16,989 nt of DNA from CAZOVK01 sp964583165 (GCA_964583165.1 CAZOVK010000051.1:1-16989); one strand, 5' to 3'; counted from the first letter of the stretch, positions 7,399-13,962 are shown. Numbers and translations: made by a program. The notes: generated by a model from the sequence alone, not told the origin.

Positions 7399-8664
7399 AT
7401 GAACGATTTTGAGTTACCGTCGAATATACGCCAAATCGGCACCATTGGCGGCGGCATGAGGATATATGTCGAGGATTATGTCCATACATACCTGCACCAA
7501 TACGCCGAAAACGCCGAGCCTGATGAAACACTCGCGTTTCTCATTGGTAAGCACCTGATAATCGACGGCATAACCTATCTGTTTATCAACGGGGCACTAC
7601 AGGGGAAATATGCGGAGTATCGCGACGGGATTGAGATGTTCACTAAGAAGAGCTTCCAGTATGCTGACGAGCAGATTAAACGCTACTTCTCGGGCTTCGA
7701 GATAGTCGGCTGGATGCAGAGCCAACCGGGCTACGGCACACATCTGAACCCGTTTTATCAAGAGTATCATATGGAAACATTTACGAAAAAGTCGGACGTG
7801 CTTCTGTGCCTCGACCCGTCAGAACGCGCCGCGGCGTTTTATCTCTGGAATGACGACAAGTCTGCACTTCGTGAGCACAGCGGATATTTCGTATATTATG
7901 ACAAAAATGAGGGTATGAACGAGTACATGCTAGAGAACAAGGTCAGCGGTGCTGTGAAGCCTGTTCTATCCGCTCCGACACCCACCCCATCAGCACCAAA
8001 AGTCACGACAATTCGGACAGAACGCGCACACCCGCGCCTTGCGCCAACACCCGAGCCACCCCCGTCGAAACCGCGTGAATACCGCATGAACCTCAAAGGC
8101 GGTGGCAGTGGCGGCGGTACACCGTTACCCGAGCGGCGCGTTTTGAACATGGTCATGGGCTTCTGTTGCGTATTGTTCGTCATCTGTTTCATTATGGGCG
8201 CAGGGCTTATTCAGAACCTCGACCGCATAACCAAGATGGAGGACAATATAGCGGTAATCACGACGGCTTATAACTATCTGTCGAGCCAACTCAAACAAGT
8301 CGCGTCGCAGCCTGTTTTCGCGAATATCGAAGCCTCGAATAACGCTACACCTACGAATACACCCGCCGCGACCGACCCGGTAGAGATTGACCAAGCCAGC
8401 CCGTCGGCATCGGCGACTGCTACGGCATCACCTACGCCCACAACAGCCCCGACACCCACTTCAACACCTTCAACATCTTTCAACACAACAATATTGGAAG
8501 ATGTACCCGAAACCTATACCGTTCAACAGGGCGACAATCTGAACTACATAAGCCTGCTCTTCTACGGTACAACCGACAAGGTTAAGGAAATTATGACCTT
8601 AAACGAACTGTCTGATGCGAATATGATTTACTACGGCAAAGTACTAAAGCTGCCGCGCCGCTAA
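7399..8664 (+). CDS. Membrane protein with degenerate MPN/JAB-like N-domain, Pro/Thr linkers and C-terminal LysM
   Basis: A 421-residue protein in four parts. Residues about 15-180 resemble the Mov34/MPN/JAB fold: ETLAFLIGK near 43, then VGWMQSQPGYGTHLNP at 103-118. This aligns with the metalloprotease pattern GWYHSHPGxG, but both zinc-binding His are Gln (107, 109), Asn117 replaces the Ser, and the Asp is absent, so no protease activity is expected. A Pro-rich linker (188-245) leads to one membrane helix (about 250-272), a short coiled segment and a Thr/Pro/Ser-rich stalk (312-362). A LysM domain follows at 372-419 (YTVQQGDNLNYISLLFYG, ending KVLKLP), the type that binds peptidoglycan. The predicted topology is MPN-like domain inside and LysM outside. 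The gene is divergent from spoIIIAA and 15 bases before a kinase gene. The ATG follows AAAGGGG. Function is unknown; a sporulation role is inferred from position only. Confidence 0.8.
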   Translation: MNDFELPSNIRQIGTIGGGMRIYVEDYVHTYLHQYAENAEPDETLAFLIGKHLIIDGITYLFINGALQGKYAEYRDGIEMFTKKSFQYADEQIKRYFSGFEIVGWMQSQPGYGTHLNPFYQEYHMETFTKKSDVLLCLDPSERAAAFYLWNDDKSALREHSGYFVYYDKNEGMNEYMLENKVSGAVKPVLSAPTPTPSAPKVTTIRTERAHPRLAPTPEPPPSKPREYRMNLKGGGSGGGTPLPERRVLNMVMGFCCVLFVICFIMGAGLIQNLDRITKMEDNIAVITTAYNYLSSQLKQVASQPVFANIEASNNATPTNTPAATDPVEIDQASPSASATATASPTPTTAPTPTSTPSTSFNTTILEDVPETYTVQQGDNLNYISLLFYGTTDKVKEIMTLNELSDANMIYYGKVLKLPRR

Positions 8665-8679
8665 GAAACGGAGGGCATA

Positions 8680-9333
8680 ATGTTTTCGGGCAATGAAGCG
8701 TATGAGGAACTGGCTGTCGGGCTTGTGCATGAGGTGAAAAACCCATTACAACTCGTTTCTGCCAACTTAGATATACTGGAAATGGACGAAACGGAGAGTC
8801 AACGAGCGGAGCGCTACAACGCGATACGGCGCGAGTTGTCGCGCGTGACCGAGCTGTTAAACGCATTCATCGGTGGCGTAGGTTCTGAACCAACCCGCAT
8901 TCTGGAAATCGGAGACATAGTTGACCGTGCCGTTGAACCATTCACTATAGCGCATGAGGAAATCTGCTTTTTGCGTACATACGGCGCCGCCGGCGTTTTC
9001 GTTGAAGCGCGTGAACAGGAACTGCTCATGTTGTTGGGCAATCTCGTAAAGAATGCTGTCGAGGCCGTGGGCCCGGGCGGTATCGTCCGTATCAGTTACG
9101 AAAAAACCGAAACGGAGGCGATTATAACGGTATGGGATAACGGCCCCGGCCTACCTGAGTTAATCCTCAAAGCCATAACAAAAAAACGTGTCACAACCAA
9201 AACAGGCGGCACAGGCACCGGGCTGTCACTATGCCGCCACATAGTCGAGCGTCTGGGCGGCAAGCTGGATTTCCGGAATAGAAACGGCTGTCACGCGGAG
9301 GTTACACTACCACTGAAAGAGGTCAACAAATAG
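8680..9333 (+). CDS. Soluble sensorless histidine kinase (HisKA-HATPase)
   Basis: A 217-residue cytoplasmic kinase with no membrane segment and no PAS, GAF or other input domain. It starts almost directly with the dimerisation/phosphoacceptor helix: LVHEVKNPLQL has phosphorylatable His17 at residues 15-25. The catalytic domain has all boxes: NLVKNAVEAVG (N box, 121-131), WDNGPGLP (G1, 152-159) and TGGTGTGLSLCRHIV (G2, 175-189). The H-box is of the HExxNPL type seen in KinA-like sporulation kinases, which phosphorylate Spo0F or Spo0A; that link is an inference. No response regulator gene is adjacent. It is the second gene of a unit with the MPN-LysM membrane protein (15-base gap, GGAGGG ribosome site). 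That protein could supply localisation or the missing input. A terminator follows. Confidence 0.9.
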   Translation: MFSGNEAYEELAVGLVHEVKNPLQLVSANLDILEMDETESQRAERYNAIRRELSRVTELLNAFIGGVGSEPTRILEIGDIVDRAVEPFTIAHEEICFLRTYGAAGVFVEAREQELLMLLGNLVKNAVEAVGPGGIVRISYEKTETEAIITVWDNGPGLPELILKAITKKRVTTKTGGTGTGLSLCRHIVERLGGKLDFRNRNGCHAEVTLPLKEVNK

Positions 9334-9347
9334 ATTTATAGAACAAG

Positions 9348-9383
9348 AGGGCACTGCATCCGAATAGATGTAATGCCCTTTTA
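9348..9383 (+). terminator. Terminator after the histidine kinase gene
   Basis: A 13-bp stem, 9348-9360 with 9367-9379 (AGGGCACTGCATC against GATGTAATGCCCT), has one mismatch and one G-U pair and a 6-base loop. It is followed by TTTTA. Confidence 0.85.
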
Positions 9384-9399
9384 TAAATCTTTGCGGTAA

Positions 9400-9540
9400 A
9401 AACCCCTACAACAATCTAATAACTGTAGGGCACGGTTATTACCTATCATAAAGTCTACCTTCTTGACGCCAAAGCTTGAAGCGTTCGCTTCTAGTAAGCG
9501 CATAGGCTGACCGCTATACTACGGGAAACGCAGAATAACA
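9400..9540 (+). pseudogene. Dead C-terminal fragment of a sigma-like gene, related to the intact gene at 15851-16591
   Basis: Bases 9422-9508 align without gaps to 16347-16433, with 69 of 87 positions identical by my count. The reading frame is kept: CRARLLPIIKSTF here matches CGARLLPIIKATL there. It continues as KLEAFASSKRIG against ELEAFATTGRIG, then meets TGA (9508-9510). Weaker similarity runs on to about 9540. Upstream, a TAA at 9397 breaks the frame and the rest of the gene is missing. It lies directly behind the kinase terminator. The fragment shows that a second copy of the sigma-like gene, and perhaps of its whole phage-derived module, once stood here. The divergence suggests an old insertion or a different family member rather than a recent duplication. 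Confidence 0.8.
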
Positions 9541-9879
9541 AATACAAATCACCCGCTTCTCCTAGATGGTGTATACAAGCGTTTACAAGCGGCTTAAAGT
9601 ATGATAAAATGAAAGAAAAGTTATACCGCTGGGTTAGCCGCCAGACTGCGGCAAATGGGGATTTTTAACCAGCAATTCCGTCGTCGACACGATGATGAAG
9701 CATAGGAAAAGTTGGTGTGCTTTTGATAGGTAACGAAGATTATATTTGGTTGAAGATTGGTGCAGTCATGTTAAGGTATGCCCCGAGGCTTACGGCGTAG
9801 TAGGTGAAAATCAAGATATGGAACGCACAAAAAGGGTATTGAGGATAGTCAGCTTGGAGACTAAAGAGGGGTGTAGAAA
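9541..9879 (+). other. Long leader region before the C_GCxxG_C_C gene, no gene recognised
   Basis: A promoter-like pair lies at 9582-9610, which would give the next gene a leader of about 260 bases. One frame just after it reads KKSYTAGLAARLRQM and runs for about 30 codons, to a TAG before 9710. It has no start codon and I cannot assign it; it may be a gene remnant. I see no known riboswitch and no strong terminator hairpin. Confidence 0.4.
9582..9610 (+). promoter_or_regulatory. Sigma-A-like promoter upstream of the C_GCxxG_C_C gene
   Basis: TTTACA (9582-9587), a 17-base spacer and TAAAAT (9605-9610). Boxes and spacing are good, but the distance to the next start codon (270 bases) leaves its target uncertain. 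Confidence 0.5.
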
Positions 9880-10341
9880 ATGACTACTATGGTAAATTTA
9901 TCACGTATCAGAGAGATAGCAGAAAAATACTACGAAAATGGCGACTTCTACTGTTCAGAAGCAATCATAAAGACGATTATTGAAGAGTTTAGGTTGCCAA
10001 AATGCGATGAGGCCATCAAAATGGCGTCAGGTTTTCCAGTCGGTATAGGTGGCAAGGGCTGTACTTGCGGCGCAATTTCCGGCGGGGTTATGGCTATTGG
10101 CTTGTTCTTTGGCAGGAGCTTTGGCAAGGACACAGCTGTTCAAAAGGCAATGGAATTAAGCGGCAAGCTATACGATAAGTTTTTTGAGAAAAGAAACTCG
10201 TCTTGTTGCCGCGTTCTAACAAAAGATATGACACTAGGTTCAACAGAACACATGAAACAGTGCATATATTTTACAGGCGACGTTGCTTATGAAGCCGCAA
10301 AATTAATTGCCGAAGAACTAGGGCTAAAGATTATTGAGTGA
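9880..10341 (+). CDS. C_GCxxG_C_C family protein (probable redox-active, metal-associated)
   Basis: A 153-residue protein with the cysteine signature that names the family: Cys25 (FYCSEA), the GCTCG motif at 60-64 (GCxxG), Cys109-Cys110 (SSCCRVL) and Cys128 (KQCIYF). The family occurs in anaerobes and is thought to be redox-active or to bind a metal cofactor. Its biochemical role is not established. There are glycine-rich helices (GKGCTCGAISGGVMAIGLFF) but no clear signal peptide. The ATG is preceded by GAGGGG at 8 bases. Its stop codon (10339-10341) abuts the broken 5' end of an ACR3 arsenite exporter remnant, so the present neighbourhood was made by a deletion or insertion. It may be part of an old thiol/metalloid gene cluster. 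Confidence 0.85.
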   Translation: MTTMVNLSRIREIAEKYYENGDFYCSEAIIKTIIEEFRLPKCDEAIKMASGFPVGIGGKGCTCGAISGGVMAIGLFFGRSFGKDTAVQKAMELSGKLYDKFFEKRNSSCCRVLTKDMTLGSTEHMKQCIYFTGDVAYEAAKLIAEELGLKIIE

Positions 10342-10729
10342 TTGCGAAATGGGTTGCAAACTGGCTGATTAAGCCGTTCACTGTTTTGGGATTGTAGGTC
10401 TTTTCTTTTTAGTAGTGTTTAAGGAGCTCATTCCGCTGAGTTAGCGCGAGATTACATAGCCGGGGTCGTACTTTTGGGATTCATACCTTGTACGGCAATG
10501 GTGTTTGTGGGTCACATCTGACAAAGGGCAATCCCTCGTATACTGATCGCTAGTGGATTCGAACGACTTGGTTATCCTTGCCGCGTTTAGACCGATTGTA
10601 GCCTTTCTGCTCGGCGTAGGTTGCACATGTACTATTGTAGTAGTAATTATAGAAGTACCCGTTATGCTTATGATAGTAAACACTGCTAACAACACCAAAG
10701 GATGGTTTTCTGCTCATGGCCTGTCCTAA
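10341..10729 (+). pseudogene. ACR3-family arsenite efflux transporter, heavily degraded
   Basis: ACR3-type pieces lie in ACR3 order but in different frames. The first reads KWVANWLIKPFTV (frame of 10341; TAG at 10395). ELARDYIAGVVLLGF then PCTAMVFV follow in frame +1 from 10423 to about 10510. LTKGNPSYTD starts at 10518 in the first frame again. NDLVILAAFRPIVAFLLGV then EVPVMLMIVNTANN run from 10562 to a TAA at 10727. Intact ACR3 proteins have about 350 residues. Here the N-terminal part before KWVANW is gone, and the helices between FLLGV and EVPVML are deleted at roughly 10615-10640. ACR3 pumps arsenite out of the cell; this copy cannot make a working pump. It begins exactly at the stop of the preceding gene. 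Its end overlaps the start of the small cysteine-rich ORF, an arrangement inherited from the intact operon. Confidence 0.85.
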
Positions 10730-10904
10730 TGTATTTGAATGTGCCTGTCCGAAAAAAACTTGCCCTAATCATAGGAAATGCTGCGCTTGTGTAGTTAAAC
10801 ATAAAAATACTGATAGCTTGCCGTATTGCTTGTTTTTAGACAATGATGGCGACAAATCCGTCAAGAATTATTACGAAAAGCTGAAAAAACGATTTGCCCA
10901 ATAA
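10716..10904 (+). CDS. Small cysteine-rich protein (62 aa), possibly of the DUF6485 type
   Basis: A 62-residue protein with nine Cys, most in the first half (residues 3 to 26), spaced like a metal-binding or zinc-ribbon-like module: ACPNVFECACPKKTCPNH then RKCCACV. A short charged C-terminus (NYYEKLKKRFAQ) follows. Small proteins of this kind accompany arsenic and other metal genes in anaerobes; a metal- or thiol-binding role is inferred. The start overlaps the end of the ACR3 remnant by 14 bases, so it was probably translated by coupling. Now that the upstream gene is broken, expression is doubtful, since only a weak GGATGG precedes the ATG. A strong terminator follows within a few bases. 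The frame is intact. The family name is from memory and uncertain. Confidence 0.7.
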   Translation: MACPNVFECACPKKTCPNHRKCCACVVKHKNTDSLPYCLFLDNDGDKSVKNYYEKLKKRFAQ

Positions 10905-10945
10905 CTATGAGGACAAAGCCAAAAGGCTTTGCCCTCATAGTTTGT
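10903..10945 (+). terminator. Terminator after the small cysteine-rich gene
   Basis: An 18-position stem (10903-10920 with 10925-10942; AACTATGAGG pairs CCTCATAGTT and AAAGCC pairs GGCTTT), one mismatch, a 4-base AAAA loop, then TTTGTT. It starts at the stop codon of the gene. Confidence 0.9.
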
Positions 10946-11584
10946 TCGCCTTTATATCTCATTTAGGGACAATATACTGCATACACATTGCCAAGTGGTT
11001 GAAGCCCGACAAAAAACAACCACAAAAGAAGATTAAAACCCATCATTATAGGGCGTGTTTGTCTGGACTCGGCCATATTTCTCACGCGTGGTCGGTCATA
11101 TTGCATATTTTGTGAAGCAATCGGTCGTTTGCCATCCGTTTGAAATTTCGCTGAGAACTGGAGACGAAAATTGCGTAATACAACGTGTCTGGTCGGCATG
11201 GGCTTTGGGGCTTCTATAATAGACGGCATTTCCCTATTTTGTGGCTAGATTGCAGTTTCGTATTTCCGCTTTCGTGGACGACATAGTGACACTGATAAGC
11301 CCAATAACGCATGGTTCTATGTCTGCATCGACAATCATATTGCCGTGGTCAGGCGCTGTTTCATCCTCAGCGATATCAGCACTTTCTTTCGTATTGGCGG
11401 CGTGCACCTTAAAAAAGCATGTTACCTGGTCTTCGCACTTTGTGATTCAATCAATGAATACGTGGGATTAGGGGGTTCTCCCGACATTTATCCGTGTTTT
11501 TTCAACAAGACAAACAGAAAGCTTCTCCCATAATCCCGATTTCTTTGCCACTTGTAAACTCTCGTGGATACCATCGTAAGTTGC
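10943..11584. other. Gene-poor stretch with unassigned gene debris
   Basis: No complete gene is convincing. On the minus strand a frame is open from 11446 to a TAG at 11234 (about 70 codons) without a start codon. It has protein-like composition (TAPDHGNMIVDADIEPCVIG), and its complement is Ser/Ala-rich in the way antisense frames of real genes are. I cannot assign it; it could be the remains of a third gene of the minus-strand permease unit. Elsewhere only short open frames interrupted by stops are seen. I see no hairpin with a T-run ending the minus-strand unit. Confidence 0.35.
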
Positions 11585-11935
11585 TTATTGGGTAATGCCT
11601 GCTCTTATAATTAGCTTCTTGACTTCCTCGACTGACGCAACTTTCCCGTAACACATAACTTTCCCGTTTATCATCAGCGCGGGCGTTGTCATCACACCTA
11701 GAGCCGCGATTTGGGCAAAGTCTGTGATGTGTCCGACAGGTAAATCTATTCCCATCTGTGAAAGTGCGGCATTGGTGTTTGCTTCAAGGTCATTGCATTT
11801 TTTGCAACCACCGCCGAGAATCTGAATAGAACTGCCGTCAGCGACGGCTTTCTTTGCGTCTTGTGCTGCTTCGGTGTTACAGTTGCCGCCACAGCAATCG
11901 GTCTTTGATTCTTTCTTCTTTCCGAATAATGCCAT
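11585..11935 (-). CDS. Glutaredoxin/thioredoxin-like small redox protein (TM0996/MTH895 type)
   Basis: A small thioredoxin-fold protein of 116 residues from the chosen start. IQILGGGCKKCNDLE holds the redox-active CxxC pair (Cys44, Cys47). The cis-Pro signature MTTPALMINGKV and a C-terminal VEEVKKLI helix complete the fold typical of 'redox-active disulfide protein 2'. A Lys-rich N-terminal tail carries three more Cys (DCCGGNC, residues 13-19), possibly for metal binding. I start at 11935 rather than the ATG at 11941 because GGAGG is 8 bases from 11935 and only 2 from 11941. It follows the permease gene by about 12 bases. This pairing is common in arsenic and organoarsenical clusters, where the thiol protein probably serves the permease; that role is inferred. 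Confidence 0.88.
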   Translation of the reverse strand: MALFGKKKESKTDCCGGNCNTEAAQDAKKAVADGSSIQILGGGCKKCNDLEANTNAALSQMGIDLPVGHITDFAQIAALGVMTTPALMINGKVMCYGKVASVEEVKKLIIRAGITQ

Positions 11936-11947
11936 AATCATGTCCTC

Positions 11948-12949
11948 CTATACAAATATGAATTGTAATGCATTAAACGTGTAGCCAATGATGATTATCC
12001 CCGCCGTCACAATGCCCACAAAAACAGCAAGCAGTTTGGGCCGTACAGCCTTACGCAACATGATAATTGACGGCAAGGAAAGTGCCGTAACAGCCATCAT
12101 AAACGACAGTATTGTGCCAACACCCACGCCTTTGAAATACAAAGCTTCGGCAATAGGTATTGTGCCGAAAATATCGGCATACATGGGAACACCTACAACA
12201 GTCGCCAACAACACCGAAAGCGGGTTGTTCGTACCAAGTACCATTTCTACCCACTCTTGCGGTATCCAGTTGTGGATGACAGCACCTATGCCTACACCAA
12301 TCAGCACATATAAAAACACCTTTTTAAGTGTAAACAATAGTTGGTCTTTGGCATATATCGCGCGGTCTTTGCGTGTTAAGTCGGGGGCTTCAATATCAAC
12401 GCCACCCGATTGCTTGATATACTGCTCTACATACCTTTCAAGCCCGAGTTTGTCAATAAGTGACCCGCCGATAACAGCAAGCACAATACCAACCACTACA
12501 TAGGCTATGGCGATTTTGCCACCGAACACGCTCATTAGCAGTATAAATGCGCCAAGGTCAACCAGCGGGGAGCTGATGAGGAATGAAAACGTTACCCCAA
12601 CAGGTAATCCTGCGTTTGTAAAGCCGATAAAAAGCGGAATAGACGAGCAGGAACAAAATGGTGTCACAGTTCCGAGCAATGCGCCCATGAGGTTGGCGAA
12701 AACACCCTTGTACCTACCCAGAATCTGCTTTGTTCTCTCCGGCGGGAAGTAGCTTTGGATATATGAAATAATGAATATTAAAACAGACAATAACCACAGT
12801 ATTTTAATGGTGTCGTAGATGAAGAACTGGATGCTACCACCAATCCGCTCTGTTGTATCTAAACCCAGTGAGGTCAACAACATGCCGATTAAATCATTTA
12901 GCCATTTCATACCGAGAATCTGTTTGCCGAAAAAATCCCCTATTTGCAT
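11948..12949 (-). CDS. Permease of the ArsP/DUF318 family (PF03773 type)
   Basis: A 333-residue membrane protein with about eight to ten helices in two halves. The family signature TPFCSCSSIPLFIGF is at about 96-110, with the CSCSS cysteine cluster at 99-103 in a membrane segment. The second half carries the related VPMYADIFGTIPIAEALYF. A polar loop with acidic and basic residues lies between the halves (about 165-205). ArsP members export trivalent organoarsenicals such as methylarsenite. Related permeases may handle other soft metals, so the substrate here is uncertain. The ATG is preceded by GGAAGGTGAT. It is first in a two-gene unit with the small thioredoxin-like protein. I see no arsR regulator beside it, though one normally accompanies such units. 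Confidence 0.88.
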   Translation of the reverse strand: MQIGDFFGKQILGMKWLNDLIGMLLTSLGLDTTERIGGSIQFFIYDTIKILWLLSVLIFIISYIQSYFPPERTKQILGRYKGVFANLMGALLGTVTPFCSCSSIPLFIGFTNAGLPVGVTFSFLISSPLVDLGAFILLMSVFGGKIAIAYVVVGIVLAVIGGSLIDKLGLERYVEQYIKQSGGVDIEAPDLTRKDRAIYAKDQLLFTLKKVFLYVLIGVGIGAVIHNWIPQEWVEMVLGTNNPLSVLLATVVGVPMYADIFGTIPIAEALYFKGVGVGTILSFMMAVTALSLPSIIMLRKAVRPKLLAVFVGIVTAGIIIIGYTFNALQFIFV

Positions 12950-13232
12950 AGATTATCACCTTCCGATTCTGTGAATTCGAGTAAAGTGGATAGCAAATGT
13001 TATTCCATTTCCGAGCCCTCAATGCTGATGGTGTAATTTATCCATTTACAATTTTTTGGCACAGAAACAACAACGCTTTCCATATATATTTTCATACTAT
13101 TATAAGTTTCAAAGTATATTTATCCTCCCACTAGATAGATATTGAAATGCTGGTAGGAAAGAATCTACCTTTTTGAATAGTATAGCACAGAAACGACTCA
13201 CTTTCTATTGTTTTTTGTGAGCAGTTTACGTG
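12950..13232 (-). other. Upstream region of the permease unit, with candidate promoter
   Basis: This AT-rich stretch holds a candidate minus-strand promoter, TTGAAA (13112-13107), an 18-base spacer and TATATA (13088-13083), about 135 bases before the permease ATG. A 31-codon frame (13095 to 13000, minus; VVVSVPKNCKWINYTI) lies between them. Its start would fall upstream of the predicted transcript start and it has no near ribosome site, so I do not call it a gene. No repressor operator is evident. Confidence 0.35.
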
Positions 13233-13553
13233 CTACACTAGTTTCCATAATTTCCGCTTAGATTTTGCATTAAAGTATTTACTAAGTTTTCCCCAGCGGC
13301 GTTTCTTTATCTCGTAGGCAAACTTGTTAACCGACATACTGAACACGCATTGAGTAAGTTGCTCTGCCATAACCCTGCCATAGTTATCCTCATAGGTATA
13401 TATCGCGTGTAGTGCGCTTAACAATCTGGGGGGGATTGTAATACCATTTGATTGTATGTAATCTTCATCCGTGGTGTGCTTATCCGTTTTCTGATATGAG
13501 TATCGAGCACCACAAAATGAACCCGTGCTATAACGGCGTATTGCAGTATCTGG
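13233..13553 (-). pseudogene. Headless reading frame, unrecognised protein remnant
   Basis: The minus frame is open from just after a TAA at 13556-13554 to a TAG at 13235-13233, about 106 codons. Its composition is protein-like (RRYSTGSFCGARYSYQKT, then ITIPPRLLSALHAIYTYEDN, then a basic C-terminus KLSKYFNAKSKRKLWKLV). No ATG occurs until 13370 and no ribosome site precedes it. The only earlier start is a TTG at 13424, preceded by a C-run. It therefore looks like the 3' part of a larger gene that lost its beginning. A minus-strand terminator lies immediately upstream (13603-13569), so nothing now transcribes into it from the right. I do not recognise the family; a recombinase or phage protein is possible, without evidence. 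Confidence 0.4.
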
Positions 13554-13568
13554 TTAAGCAGGGTAACT

Positions 13569-13603
13569 AAAAAACCCTGTCCAAACCGCCAGTAAGGACA
13601 GGG
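13569..13603 (-). terminator. Minus-strand intrinsic terminator at the left border of the phage-derived module
   Basis: On the minus strand, CCCTGTCC (13603-13596), a 13-base loop and GGACAGGG (13582-13575) are followed by TTTTTT. I see no minus-strand gene to its right that it would serve. Confidence 0.6.
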
Positions 13604-13610
13604 AACGAAA

Positions 13611-13652
13611 GGATACAGTACACGAAACACCTACCTAAAGTGTACTGTATCC
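13611..13652. repeat. 13-bp perfect inverted repeat before the phage-derived genes
   Basis: GGATACAGTACAC (13611-13623) and GTGTACTGTATCC (13640-13652) are exact complements with a 16-base loop, 27 bases before the start of the amber-interrupted ORF. It may be a repressor operator, a processing hairpin or a terminator. No good T-run follows on either strand. Confidence 0.75.
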
Positions 13653-13679
13653 CCACCAAAAAGTCAAGGGGGATTTAAC

Positions 13680-13958
13680 ATGATAACAACAAAACCTATC
13701 GAAGAACTGATGAAAGACCAAGCTTTAGTCGAGTTTGCATAGGACTTTTGCGACACGTTTGACGCGCCAACGCACTACTTTGAGGACTTTATACGCGTCT
13801 TCAATCCCAGCCCAATTATGCTTACGGCTGTTTCCCAGTTGTGCAAGCTGTATGAAGAAAGGGCAACCGCCGTCGCGCAGAACAAGTATAGCTTTGACGA
13901 TATATTCAGCGTAGCGCGGTGTTTAAGAAATGTAGGTCAAGACCAATTGGGCGGGTGA
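13680..13958 (+). pseudogene. Small phage-type ORF interrupted by a single in-frame TAG
   Basis: With one exception this is a normal 92-residue gene: ATG at 13680 behind AAGGGGG, protein-like coding and TGA at 13956. The exception is codon 21, TAG (13740-13742), between LVEFA and DFCDTF. After it the frame continues without defect for 71 codons (THYFEDFIRVFNPSPIM, CKLYEERATAVAQNKYSFDD). No frameshift or other stop is present, so the change is recent or the codon is read through. The product is not recognised; it lies where small accessory phage proteins are found. Its end is 5 bases before the next small ORF. Confidence 0.65.
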
Positions 13959-13962
13959 TTGA

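Noticed and set aside
10894..11115. Plus-strand open frame of 73 codons
   Set aside because: It begins inside the small cysteine-rich gene and runs through its terminator hairpin. It has no ribosome site and no recognisable protein character.
11241..11533. Two overlapping plus-strand frames
   Set aside because: The Ser/Ala-rich composition is typical of antisense frames, and the opposite strand in this stretch looks more protein-like. No starts or ribosome sites support them.
13000..13095. 31-codon minus-strand frame before the permease
   Set aside because: It has no ribosome site, and its start would lie upstream of the best predicted transcript start.
13667..13682. GGGGGATTT string resembling part of the tRNA T arm (GGGGGATTTGAAC), as a possible attachment-site copy
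   Set aside because: The match is short and is explained by the ribosome site of the ORF at 13680.
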